Source of the DNA: Prosopocoilus inquinatus
Taxonomy: Eukaryota; Arthropoda; Insecta; Coleoptera; Lucanidae
Reading direction: 5' to 3'
DNA: 64,000 nucleotides
NCBI GenBank assembly: GCA_036172665.1
Contig: CM069871.1
Span: 3,720,001-3,784,000 of the forward strand
A model generated the notes under the pieces. That model was given only the letters and a program-made list of their open reading frames with translations, was not told the DNA's origin and searched no databases. Positions 12,021 through 22,159 of the stretch are shown here, piece after piece (the stretch's first letter is position 1; every line of letters begins with the position of its first letter). A program made the position numbers and the translations under genes.

Positions 12021-12998
12021 GAATGCAAAGAATGTGTCTGATGGCCGGAGTATTTTAAAACGAACGAACAAAGAGAGCGGCTGAGCTAAAAAAAACACAA
12101 AGCGAAAGATCATTTGATGTTTCACGAATTTAATTATTCCAGCGACGATGAAGATGATAAAAAAAATGTTTTTACTGCGATAAAGTCGACGAGACAGGCT
12201 TGGCATGAAGCGCTTCCTCACACACGCGGTTGCCCACTGTCTCCTGAAGAGCGGTTTTCACACCGTAACAACTCTTTGAATTCGATGATGATTATATCCT
12301 AAGATTGTACTGTCTGAGTATTATTTGGTACATGATCGATTCATTCATTTCTTCTTTCTTAATTGTAGTGTCGTGTGCATTCGTGACTCACTTTGCATCT
12401 GGCGATCGGTTTTGCGGAAATTTGCGGAGAATCTTACTTTGTTTAGATTAACCCGCTGATTCATTTATGTCCCAAGTTTTCCTCGCGATAAAGAATCAAT
12501 TAATTCTCTTTATACGTAAATGTCAGGTCGTTATGTTTCCGTTTAAATAAGCGATGAATTGAGGCTATTTCTTCATTTAAGTCCTCAAACACATCCATGC
12601 ATCATGTGTGGAAGCAAACGCGACAATATTAACTTCACGTTAGGCGTCATAAACTTAGTGTATCCACTTATAACTTACTTGCAAACATGTCGGCCATTTA
12701 ATATTACTTTAATTGCCGCCGCCCTCTGTTGGAATGCGCTGTAAACTAATTAAAAGCACCGCCGCCATGGCATGCAACAATTACCAATAAATATTTGTGT
12801 GCATGATCTCCGATCTAAAAAATGCGGGCCGAAGAAAAAAGAAGATAGAAAAAAAAAGAAGCATGAAGGTCTACCAACGCAAGAGCAGGAATACTTATTC
12901 ATGCGTGAAGCAGCAATCCGCACGGTCACGCGCGCTTCGGATCCTGTCACGTTTGCCGAACGCTCGCACGCTGTTAACAGTTGCAGAAAAATGGAGCA

Positions 12999-13021
12999 CC
13001 GCCGCCGCCGCCGCCGCCGCC
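12999..13021. repeat. CCG microsatellite
   Basis: About eight CCG units within otherwise unique sequence. It produces alanine-, arginine- or glycine-rich frames on both strands that should not be taken as genes. Confidence 0.9.
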
Positions 13022-13727
13022 TCGTTGTAGGGGATGCCCCCGCGAGCGTACGTGGGAGTCGTCGCACAAGAAATAAATAAAGTTCGATGCAGCAGCACGC
13101 TCACAATATGCCAAAAGAAGGAGCTCCTTGGTGAAATAGTGCAGGCGTGCGTTTGGGGCGACCGCGACGGAGAGGGTTTTATTTTCCTTCGCTTCTTCTT
13201 TTATTGGCGAACTTATCTTACATACCCAGACACACGCTTTACAAAACATAAAAACATAAATCGTGAGTCGCACATACATACGTGGGTAAATACGAAAGGA
13301 GAGAGACACACAGATAAGCAGCTATATTCAATCTTTTAATTACAACTCAATTCCAAGATTGACGGAAGCATTCACGTCCTTCAGAGCAGACGTAAAAAAT
13401 TCTCACTTCCAAGTATTTTTTAGAAACTCCGAAAGATGTTATTTAATTACAATCCGACTATCGAAGACGCGGAATAATAAAACTGCGTGATTGTCGTTCC
13501 TGTAGGATTAGTATCGACAGATTTACAGTGTCTGTTAGTCCGTAGTCATTGGTTAAAGTGCTCTATCGTTTGGTGTAAATACGTCTTTCCGTGTCTTTAT
13601 CTCAAGGGTCACACTTGATCACTCCGTTCCTTCGGTAGCCAGACTATAAAACCACAAAAAAGTGCAGATGCATCAAATTTTCTCTCACTTTGTGTTTTAG
13701 CTCAGACACTTTCTTTTCTTTGCATTC

Positions 13728-13797
13728 GTTTTAAAATACTCCGGCCATAAAATTCTCGATAATTTTATACTACCCTATGGCCGGAGTATTTTAAAAC
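13728..13797. repeat. Nested palindrome, copy 3 (70 bp)
   Basis: Perfect 22-bp inverted arms (GTTTTAAAATACTCCGGCC plus ATA) surround a 26-base centre with AAAATTCTCGATAATTTT. The centre is in the opposite orientation to that of copies 1 and 2, as if the middle had inverted. It could be a foldback-type mini-element or a cruciform-forming part of the repeat family. Confidence 0.8.
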
Positions 13798-14129
13798 CAG
13801 AGCAGTCGTAAATAATCTCACTTCTAAGATTGACGGAAGGAAGCATTCTTTGAAGATGTCTTTCAGAGCAGACGTAAAAAAATTTATAGATTTAGAACGA
13901 AACGAATTCTAAGAAATCCAAAATCTTGTTTTCACAATTAGGTTGCGTGATGGATTGCTATGATCTCCAACATGTCGATGATGAGAGCAGTAGTTTTGAC
14001 TTAATTTCTGTATTTCGAAGTACCAAAGGCCGGGTTGCTTTGCAATCCCTGGAAACCTTGGGAAAAGAGGCGAAGCATTTCACGTTGCAAACAGAGCTTG
14101 GTTTTCCATCTGACGGTAATTGTTAACCT

Positions 14130-14530
14130 CAAAAAAGTCATCGATCTTCTTTTGTTTTCCGCTCTTTTGTTTCTGCATTTCGTTATTGTTTTTCGATTCA
14201 GTTTTCTTTTCGCTTTCTGTGCGCTTTTAGTTTTAAATACTTTCTATCCGACGACAATTCTCTTTTGTTTGCAGTTCTAAAACCTAAAACCTTAGGTCTT
14301 CTTTTGTTTTGCTTGTTTTTCTATGTCCAATTCTGCATTTCGTTGTTATTTTTCGATTCAGTTTTCTTTTGCTTTCTGTGTGTTTTTTTCTTATTTTCAG
14401 AAAGTTTTCCCGCCGCCCTGGAAGAGAATCAACGATTTCTTTTTGTTTTCAATTCTTCTAAACCTAATTGTTTTTTTGGTGTTGTATTTCATTTCAATTT
14501 TCCTTGGTCTCTCCTTCGTCCTCCAAAGTA
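14130..14530 (+). repeat. T-rich repeat with TCTTTTGTTTTC cores
   Basis: Repeated CGATCTTCTTTTGTTTTCC-like, CATTTCGTTNTTNTTTTTCG and TTTTCTTTTGCTTTCTGTG motifs, about 165-170 bp apart (about 14190 and 14355). They resemble the 6.3-8.0 kb and 59-62 kb arrays. The 110- and 81-codon hydrophobic ORFs are by-products. Confidence 0.65.
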
Positions 14531-17330
14531 CCGAGTAATTCAGTGGCGCAACAATAATTTTCGCCAAGTTTTTAGTAACTTTTATCTCGAAAACTAAAGG
14601 AATTTTATTAGAATTTTTTTTGTCTAACTCCTAATTTTTTTTTGTACTAACAATTTCCAAACACCCGGTATTTGTAGCTTATTTTTCGCATTTCATTTCT
14701 TTCATCATATTTCTTTACATTTATAACTTTCTTTTGTTTTCTGTGTTGCCTCATCTTTTGCTACATTTCCCACCTTTCCAGAGCCAACGATCTCCTTTTG
14801 TTTTCATTCACTTCACACTTAAAAAAATTGTTGTCGTTGCAGGTTTTAAGTTTTAACGTCTCCTTTGTTTTGTTTACCAAACGAATGATTTTTTTGTTCG
14901 TCTTTTATTTAGCATTTTATTTGTTCGTATTTCTGTTTTCGATATAATGATAATAATAATAATAGACTTTATTGTCTTGTAAAAAGGAAAAGAAATATAA
15001 ATTTAAGAAACAAAACAAAACTAACACAATCACAAGGTGAGATTCAGTAAAATACTGATCTTCAATCTAAACCTTGATGAAAAAATAACATAGAATATTG
15101 CAAATTAATGCCTAATACTGAAAAAAAGAAACAAACTAAAGTATGAAAGTAAAAAGAAAAAATAAAAAAATACAATATAAATTCCCTAAAATACAAAAAA
15201 AATAATAATAATAATAATAATAAAGAAAATGAATTATTATGAATCTGTGAATAAAAATATAAATATCGAAGGTACACAGTTCCGAATCAATACATGTTCT
15301 TCTTTCTAACGCTTTTTGGACTTGTCTTTTAATTTATAGTTTCAAATTCATACTTGATTGAAGCGCAAGTTTTTCATTGTTATTATTACTTTTATCCTTC
15401 TCTAATAAAAACTTCTGGGAGTTACTGCTCGATCGTTCAGTCGGTTTACTATCGCAATAGAAGAAATAATAATGTAAAATCGGCTTCCGTAATTTCTAAC
15501 GCCCGTACACCTCGGCCTACATAGCACGTCTAAAGCTCAAATGAAGATCTCCATGAACTCGCGGAAATTAGGTCACCCAAACCATATAAATATCACTCCT
15601 TTCCCCCAGATTACCAATCAGCTTGACAATACAAGGAAGGTAACGTCGGAAAACTTATGGCAGTGTGCGAACTCGTTATCATAGGTAAGGGTAAGTGTGA
15701 TTTCACAAGGATATATCAAGGGTAAGATGTGTGGTTTCTCTGGTCATGTGAGTTATGTTTGAGTTTAAGTTCCAATAAATGTATTGTATTGCATTTTTCA
15801 ATTTCTGACTGTCTCACAACCCCTATATAGCAAGTGCAGTGCCCACGCGAGGCCAAAAGCCGCCCGTGTGCCACTCCGTATTTTGGCGCCCTCTGACAGA
15901 TGGGTTGGGGCATGCGAAAACGACAAATTATCAAAATGATAAAAAAAATGTAAAAAAAACAAGAAATTTGAAAAAACAAAACGTTTGTGTACTTTTACAT
16001 GTAAAAATGTGTATACAATGTAGACTATGTAGGGAATATAGAAAATTATTGTCCGTTGACATTCACAGTTGAGGTTACATTAAAATAAAGACAATAAAAT
16101 TTTCGGTTTCTTCACACAATTTCAGAAACAAGAGAAAAATCAAAGAAACAGCAATAAAATACGAGCATAAACTTTACTTTATATTTTTTGCTCTTTATGC
16201 TGTGTTGCCAATAAACTGCTTTATTATTATTATTGTTATTATTATTATTAACTAAACAAAATAAAAACAGAAACAAAAACAACACGTTGAACGAATCGGA
16301 AAAGAAACGAACGCTGCAACAGAGTACGCAAAAAAACAAAAATCACAACTGAGATGAACACAAAACAAATGAAAGAAGATGAACTACAAAATTTTCGATT
16401 TCTGTAAAAACTTCCATAAGGCACTTTTTAATGTAGAATCCATTACTGTTAGTTACATTTTTCTGAGACGCATAGTTTTTGAGATATAAGCCGAACTTCT
16501 GATTTTTTTATATGTATATTTTTACATTTTTGAAAAGAGAATAAAATTACCTTTCCAAAAATTTAAAATACTTGGTATATTAATGAAAAAGTTTTCGAGA
16601 TACAGAATTTTAAACATTTTTTTTACGATATTCAAGTAGGTTATGATAGAATTTTTAAACAATTTCAATTTTAAATTAAAAAAAAAAAAAAAACAGAATT
16701 ACTACGATGGAAAAAATGAAAACCGACGTCAGTTATTGCAAACAAAAACAAACTTGTAACGATTGTTACATTGACTGTCGTCGCCTCTCGTGAAATCTGA
16801 AAGAACAAATAAATCTCCAGACGAAGAAAACTAGTAGAAAACAAAAGACAACTATAAGAACGTGTCAATCAACAAAATTTGAAAATCAATTTAGTATACC
16901 GTAGAGAAACGCGAAAGATAGAATGATAAAGTAAGTTTCAAAAAAAAAAACAGAACTACCAATACAATGAAAAAAATGAAAAATAACGAGTTATTGGAAA
17001 TATAAAACAAACTCATAGGAAACAAAAGCGGCGAACAATAAAATGCGAAAACTAATTCGATTAAAAAGAAGAGAAATGCAAAAAAAAAAAAACAAGAAAA
17101 AACTGAGGAAGAATATATTTGTTGTTGTTTTCTTGATTGCCATTTGGATCGTAAGTATATGGATCACAATTGCAGGAAGACGATCTTAAATTATTAGCGA
17201 AAAAATACGCCTATTATTGTTAAAAAGTTCGTACTTTTATATTGATGATATGACTATGATACATGAGAAAAAAAAAACAATTGTTTACATTGTCTATATA
17301 ATAAAGTATGATGTAAACTACGTTATTGTC
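14530..17330. other. AT-rich DNA with microsatellites and a possible LINE tail
   Basis: AATAATAATAATAGACTTTA at 14951-14974 reads inverted as an AATAAAGTCTATTATT-like 3' end with a TTA-type tail, a form common in insect LINEs; no coding sequence is attached. An AAT microsatellite lies at 15200-15224 and an ATT run at about 16222-16250. The 15.5-15.9 kb part looks unique. The 16.4-17.1 kb part is A-rich, with phrases such as TTTTTGAGATATAAG and TTTTCGAGATACAG repeated. Confidence 0.4.
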
Positions 17331-17347
17331 TACATGTAAAAAATTAT

Positions 17348-17859
17348 AAGTACAAAGTTTTTTTAATCTCAAACCGGACAGAAAAATGAAGGGAAACACA
17401 CTCAACGTTTCGCTATAGATTTATAGCTTCGTCAGGAGTGAAAAAAAGTAAATAAACAAGTTGTCAAGAGAAACAAGTCGTCAAGAGAAACGAAAAGGTA
17501 ACATGATTTTTAAACTAAACAACGAGTTGTTCGGAATAAAAGTAACGAGAACTAATTAAAGCTACTTTTTTTTTTTTTTTTTTTTATGTATATATATAAT
17601 AATTAATTAATTGACAGATCTATATCTTGTTTAAAGAGTCCAGAAAACTACAAAATATGTCATTTAAATTTTCAAAGTCCGTACGTTTATTAATAGAATT
17701 TCCAGACATTTTAATTTTACACATTTCTATGAAACGTCTTTTAAAAATATTAGATTCACTGTACAAAATGTCAGTATTATCAAAATCAAAATTATGATTA
17801 TTTACTAATGAATGCTCTACAAGCATTGAATGATTTTGATTATTTTTTTGAATATGATA
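17348..17859 (-). repeat. Left inverted terminal repeat (pLTR) of the PLE
   Basis: Reverse complement of 19632-20139 with near-perfect identity; the roughly 5-bp difference falls in a poly-T tract at 17566-17585. The arm includes an inverted copy of the last part of the element's coding sequence: the minus strand at 17620-17826 encodes the same 68 C-terminal residues, ending LDSLNKI. PLE terminal repeats commonly derive from partial copies in direct or inverted orientation. Here the repeat also supplies the 5' end of the annotated ORF. Confidence 0.92.
17399..17440 (-). ncRNA. Hammerhead ribozyme motif in left PLE arm
   Basis: Exact reverse complement of the 42-nt motif at 20046-20087, with the same core, stem II and ACGT stem III. 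The two motifs face opposite ways, so a single transcript through the element contains one sense motif (right arm) and one antisense copy (left arm). Confidence 0.85.
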
Positions 17860-19871
17860 AAAATTTTTACATTAAATTTGATCAAAATATAATAAATAAG
17901 TGGCTTGTAAATTATACAAAAACTGAGATTCCGTCAAATTTAAAATACATTTTCGCTTTAGGCAAAAAATTTTCGTTACCTTATTTTCATAAACAACAAG
18001 TAGATTTCTTAAAAGTATTAAGTAGCTTAGAGTTTGGTATTAAATCTTTAGATTCACCTTCAAAAATACAAATAAGAAATAAATTTTGTTCTAATTTTTT
18101 AAATTATATTAGAAATATTGATAAAACTTTTGAAAAATCAAAGTATAAGATTCTTATTAGAGATGTTTTGTCTTGTAAAAAATTTCTTAAAGATAATCCT
18201 AATATTATTGTTACCACAGCTGATAAAAGCAATGTAATTGTTTTAATTGATAAAACTGATTATTTTTCAAAAGTTCAAACTATGCTGTCTGATAATAATA
18301 CATATGTAGAATTAGCTAACGATCCCACCGAATCTTATCAACGTAAAACTTTCAGTATTATTAATAAGATAGAGAAATCCGTTGAAATTAGTAATATTGT
18401 TGCTAAATCTCTTAAAGTACAACATCCCATATTTCCTAAATTATACTGCATTCCAAAAATTCATAAACCTAATACACCTCTTCGTCCTATAGTTTCCACT
18501 ATTGGTTCTTCTCCATATTTCTTATCTAAATTTATTTCAAAAATCATTACTCAGGTTACTAGTAAATCAGAATATTTTATAAAAAATTCTTTTGAACTCG
18601 TAGAAAAATTAAAACAAATAACTGTACCAAATAATTGCATTATAATTTCTTTAGATGTTATTTCTTTATTTACTAACATTCCTAAAGATTTAGCTTTAAA
18701 AAGTATAAATGATAGGTGGTTAGAGATTAAAGATTTTACTGATATTTCCAAAGGTAACTTTTTAGAAATAGTTGATTTATGTTTTGAAACATCTTATTTT
18801 GCTTTCAATGATAAATTTTATAAACAGATTTTTGGTACAGCAATGGGTTCTCCTTTATCTCCGGCTTTAGCTGAAATTGTTATGCAAGAACTAGAAAAAT
18901 CTGTTATTAACTCTTTATCATTCGATTTAACGTTATATTTTCGTTATGTAGATGACATTTTATTGATTTTGCCTTCTGATAAGGTAGATTTTGTTTTAAA
19001 TAAATTTAATTCTTTTCATAATAGATTACAATTTACAGCAGAAAAAGAAAATAATAATTCATTGAGTTTTCTTGATGTAAATATTATCAGACAGAATGAT
19101 AAATTAATTACTAATTGGTTTCATAAACCTACCTGGTCAGGTAGGTACATAAATTTTCATTCGTACACGCCCAAAAATTATAAAATTGCAACTATTATTT
19201 CATTAACTGATCGAGCTATTTTACTTTCTGATAAAGTTTTCATTTATGATAACTTAAATTTAATAAAGAAAACTCTTATTCAAAATTCTTATCCAATAAA
19301 TCTTATTGAATCAGTAATTAAAAATCGTATTAAATACTTACAAAATTCAAATGTCTCTAAAAACATTAGACAAACTTCGAATCATAAATACATATCTTTG
19401 CCTTATATTGAACCATTACACAATACATTTAAACACATTTTCAAAAAACATAATTTAATTTTAGCCAGTAAATCTGTGAATAATTTAAATTTAATTTTTT
19501 CGAATTTAAAAACCAAAATACCGAAATTAAAACAACCTAACGTGGTTTATGAAATCAAATGTTCAAATTGTAATTCTGTTTATATAGGTGAAACGAGCCA
19601 AAATTTAAAAAAACGTTTAGACCAACATAAATATCATATTCAAAAAAATAATCAAAATCATTCAATGCTTGTAGAGCATTCATTAGTAAATAATCATAAT
19701 TTTGATTTTGATAATACTGACATTTTGTACAGTGAATCTAATATTTTTAAAAGACGTTTCATAGAAATGTGTAAAATTAAAATGTCTGGAAATTCTATTA
19801 ATAAACGTACGGACTTTGAAAATTTAAATGACATATTTTGTAGTTTTCTGGACTCTTTAAACAAGATATAG
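17808..19871 (+). CDS. Penelope-type reverse transcriptase with GIY-YIG endonuclease, 687 aa
   Basis: This is the polymerase/endonuclease of the Penelope-like element; in the family it copies the element RNA at a nicked target. Visible RT blocks are ITTADKSN at about residues 135-142, YCIPKIHKPNTPLRPIVS at 213-230, motif A SLDVISLFTNIP at 281-292 (catalytic Asp), motif B GTAMGSPLSPALAEI at 343-357, motif C RYVDDILLI at 379-387 and motif E WFHKPTWSGRY at about 437-447. The C-terminus is a GIY-YIG nuclease: VYEIKCSNCNSVYIGET at 580-596 with the CxxC pair typical of PLEs, then KKRLDQH at 601-607 with the expected Arg. No stop or frameshift is seen. The first 17 codons lie inside the left inverted repeat and are antisense to the gene's own C-terminal coding region, so the true start is uncertain. 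At 687 aa it is shorter than many family members. Confidence 0.93.
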   Translation: MNALQALNDFDYFFEYDKNFYIKFDQNIINKWLVNYTKTEIPSNLKYIFALGKKFSLPYFHKQQVDFLKVLSSLEFGIKSLDSPSKIQIRNKFCSNFLNYIRNIDKTFEKSKYKILIRDVLSCKKFLKDNPNIIVTTADKSNVIVLIDKTDYFSKVQTMLSDNNTYVELANDPTESYQRKTFSIINKIEKSVEISNIVAKSLKVQHPIFPKLYCIPKIHKPNTPLRPIVSTIGSSPYFLSKFISKIITQVTSKSEYFIKNSFELVEKLKQITVPNNCIIISLDVISLFTNIPKDLALKSINDRWLEIKDFTDISKGNFLEIVDLCFETSYFAFNDKFYKQIFGTAMGSPLSPALAEIVMQELEKSVINSLSFDLTLYFRYVDDILLILPSDKVDFVLNKFNSFHNRLQFTAEKENNNSLSFLDVNIIRQNDKLITNWFHKPTWSGRYINFHSYTPKNYKIATIISLTDRAILLSDKVFIYDNLNLIKKTLIQNSYPINLIESVIKNRIKYLQNSNVSKNIRQTSNHKYISLPYIEPLHNTFKHIFKKHNLILASKSVNNLNLIFSNLKTKIPKLKQPNVVYEIKCSNCNSVYIGETSQNLKKRLDQHKYHIQKNNQNHSMLVEHSLVNNHNFDFDNTDILYSESNIFKRRFIEMCKIKMSGNSINKRTDFENLNDIFCSFLDSLNKI

Positions 19872-20139
19872 ATCTGTCAATTAATTAATTATTATATATA
19901 TACATAAAAAAAAAAAAAAAGTAGCTTTAATTAGTTCTCGTTACTTTTATTCCGAACAACTCGTTGTTTAGTTTAAAAATCATGTTACCTTTTCGTTTCT
20001 CTTGACGACTTGTTTCTCTTGACAACTTGTTTATTTACTTTTTTTCACTCCTGACGAAGCTATAAATCTATAGCGAAACGTTGAGTGTGTTTCCCTTCAT
20101 TTTTCTGTCCGGTTTGAGATTAAAAAAACTTTGTACTTA
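19632..20139 (+). repeat. Right inverted terminal repeat (pLTR) of the PLE
   Basis: The right arm begins inside the GIY-YIG coding region, contains the stop codon and the 3' untranslated region with a poly-A-like tract at 19907-19920, and ends just before the 31-nt tail. It is the plus-strand partner of 17348-17859. Confidence 0.92.
20046..20087 (+). ncRNA. Hammerhead ribozyme motif in right PLE arm
   Basis: All hammerhead parts are readable. Stem I is CACTC (20046-20050) with GAGTG (20083-20087). The core is CTGACGA (20051-20057). Stem II is GCTATA/TATAGC with loop AATC (20059-20074), then GAA (20075-20077). Stem III is the self-complementary ACGT (20078-20081), with predicted cleavage after T20082. 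One extra A (20058) sits between the core and stem II. The ACGT stem has no loop, so it can only pair between two RNAs; minimal, probably dimeric hammerheads are known from Penelope elements. Expected role: self-cleavage of element transcripts. Confidence 0.87.
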
Positions 20140-20183
20140 CTATTTTCATCGGACAAGAACAAACTTCAATTGTAAAAAATTAT

Positions 20184-21950
20184 GTAAATTACGTTCAATT
20201 CTCTACACGCACATCACTGCTTTTTTCTCATCTGTCTAAGGAGACTAGAAATAAGAAACAAAATCACAAATGCAGAAGGAAATTAAATTTCTAAAAACTT
20301 AAAAGTAAAATGTAAAATGTAAAAAGTAAATTACCTAATAAAATTATTAAGTACATTAAATTTTTTATGAAAAATTTAGCACATGAAAGTTGCAAGAATG
20401 AAGTTTTAATTGCGGCAGTTAACTTTTCTATTTTACTCGACGTTTTGCCATGAGGTTGGCGGCTTCATCAAGACAGTTCAGTCTTGTGGATAGTTTTTTG
20501 GAATAATTTTCACCAGACAAAAAAACCGTTTCCCATTATTTTTTTTTTGTCGAAAAAATGACGAAACGAGTCTGCGGCCAAGAGGCTAATTGCCGCCCCT
20601 TGAACATGGCACGCGCGTGCATTGCACCCTTTGCACACATTGTTACAGGGGCCCTGAGCAAGTGACACTTTAAACGCGGAGGGGGAAGCACAGTTCTTGA
20701 CAACCCTGACAGCGAAGATCAAAGGTGCCGACAGCAAAGCAAATGAGACGTCTGAATAATCTGTGACAGGAGAAACGTCGTCTTGTGATTTTCCTTACTG
20801 GATTTGTATTCTTATGTCGTTGTTCTTTTGATTGAATTGCTTGAGTCATTTAGACTGATGATGATAAAGGATGATAAAAGAAAGAAAAGTGTCATGTCAT
20901 TTATTCGGTATCGAAGGTGAATCTGCTTTGTGTGCAAAGCAATCTCTGTTCGGGTAATTTGTTTCCACGAACCAGAAACACCTCCGCATGCCTCGCTCTT
21001 GGTGTATTTCAGAAAGTTATTAACTACGCGTGCACCATATTCCGGTAAAAATGAAGCATCTTAGATGCACGACCTGCGCTCCGGCCGTATTCAACACTGC
21101 ACGAGTTTCGTCGATGATTGTTCCCGGTGTTCGCGCTCCGGCGTTTTATCTGATGTGTTAACCGCCATTACCGGAGGATTTTTGCGCAAGGGAACGGCGA
21201 TGGGAAACAATGCGGTGTACGTATCTCGCGTAATTAAGTTGATAACAAATCGCTTGATTTACTCTGGTTGTCGTTAAATTAGCACCGATGTAAAGTAGCC
21301 GAGCGCATACATGATACATAAAGTTGGCCGAGAAAGGCCGCGCTCCTGCGCCCGATTGTTTATGCTTACGTGATGTGGGAGTACAAAGATTCTTTTCATT
21401 TTTCAGGCGAGTTCCGAACAGCTTGTTACATGCTAATATTGCGAAATAAAATAAGTTCACTCGACGAGGATTACATTTTAGTCCCGCTTGTTGCGCTTGG
21501 GTTGCGTAGGCACTTCTTATTCTTATTGATGTGTCTATTGATTTACATCATTCAACTCATCTTTTTTGCTTTGTTTGTTTCATCAGATTCAATTTCACAA
21601 TAAGTTAAGATGATTAAGTAATACCATACTGTCACGATAGAAATATTTGTAGAAAACTAAATAAAACCTTTTAAAAATTAAAGTTCAAGTCGTTACAAAT
21701 TAGAAGTATGTAGTCAGGATCAAGTAAGTGCATACTGCAAAACCCCTTACGCAGCGAAAGGCGCTGTGGGTCACTAGAACGACAAGCAATTTACAATTAC
21801 GCCATAGTTTTTTTGGCGGGCTTCAGTTAACAATGATAACGCTAGTAGCTTCTGCATACAACAGGAATGAATCTTACATAATGGTTCTTGACGTACTTAT
21901 TCTCTCAGTATCGCCACGCAGGGAGTGGGCATTAGTGTGAACTGTAAGAA
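20184..21950. other. Mixed unique DNA, no gene recognised
   Basis: Apart from the degenerate hammerhead at 20.43-20.48 kb, this stretch has moderate GC islands (20.57-20.75, 21.0-21.35 kb) and ORFs of up to 100 codons on overlapping strands, none with a recognisable domain. GCAAAACCCCTTACGCAGCG (about 21735) weakly resembles dispersed repeat E at 26.15 and 32.64 kb. Confidence 0.35.
20434..20478 (-). ncRNA. Degenerate hammerhead motif, relic of a second PLE family
   Basis: The minus strand reads TTGATGA, an extra A, a stem GCC...GGC enclosing an 11-nt loop, then AAAACGTCGAGT. This follows the PLE hammerhead layout (core, extra A, stem II, GAAACGTC) with C3 to T in the core and G12 to A. Stem I does not pair obviously. 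No RT coding is visible next to it. It differs from the ribozyme of the complete element 350 bp away, so it is probably a terminal fragment of another PLE. Confidence 0.5.
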
Positions 21951-22030
21951 GGGGAACCATCCCAGCCACCAAGGCCGCTGTTCCCGCGATCACCATCATC
22001 CTGAGACCGATTGTAGGACGCCTCTCTGCT
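21950..22030 (-). repeat. Dispersed repeat H, copy 1 (coding-compatible)
   Basis: The reverse complement matches 41183-41260: CCTACAATCGG, TCAGGATGATGGTGATC, CGGGAACAGCG and CCTTGGT. In the plus-strand frame here it reads TIPATKAAVPAITIIL, and the minus-strand frame of the other copy reads TTPATKDAVPEITIIL. It is probably a fragment of an unidentified transposable element gene. Confidence 0.6.
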
Positions 22031-22159
22031 ACCCCACGTCAACTCTCAACTTCATCCCGTGGTCAACTATAGTCCCGTTAGAGAATTAAATGTTTCAGGT
22101 GAATTAAGTACTTTCGTGCATTCGTGAGTTAGTTTTCAAGTCTATTAAACAAAAATTAA

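Larger units (their letters stand above)
11400..13920 (-). repeat. Copies of repeat family 'R', inverted relative to 0.2-2.7 kb
   Basis: AAAAGATGATGCAAT and TAGAAACTCCG (11.46-11.5 kb) are the reverse complement of the 1.31-1.36 kb segment. Two long copies, 11486-11770 and 13421-13720, share GTCATTGGTTA, GATCACTCCGTT, GACTATAAAAC and TGTGTTTTAGCT. Palindromic foldbacks sit at the ends of both copies. A run of unique sequence (12.1-13.4 kb) with a CCG microsatellite separates them. Confidence 0.65.
17348..20170 (+). mobile_element. Complete Penelope-like retroelement (PLE)
   Basis: The element is bounded by an exact 13-bp direct repeat, TGTAAAAAATTAT, at 17335-17347 and 20171-20183, read as the target-site duplication. 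Inside are inverted terminal repeats (17348-17859 and 19632-20139) and one ORF coding for reverse transcriptase plus GIY-YIG endonuclease. A 31-nt unique tail (20140-20170) lies beyond the right arm; short extensions of this kind are known in Penelope elements. Each arm carries a hammerhead ribozyme motif. The arms match closely apart from about 5 nt of length difference in a homopolymer tract, and the ORF is open, so insertion looks recent. The flanks outside the duplication also resemble each other (17309-17334 and 20182-20208), probably a pre-existing local repeat. Confidence 0.93.

Noticed and set aside
12114..14126. Acidic or other short ORFs (62 and 66 codons) near 12.1 and 13.9 kb as small proteins
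   Set aside because: They lie at the edges of repeat family R copies, differ between them, and match nothing recognisable.
17620..17826. Separate 68-codon minus-strand gene
   Set aside because: It is the inverted copy of the Penelope element's own C-terminal coding region inside the left terminal repeat.
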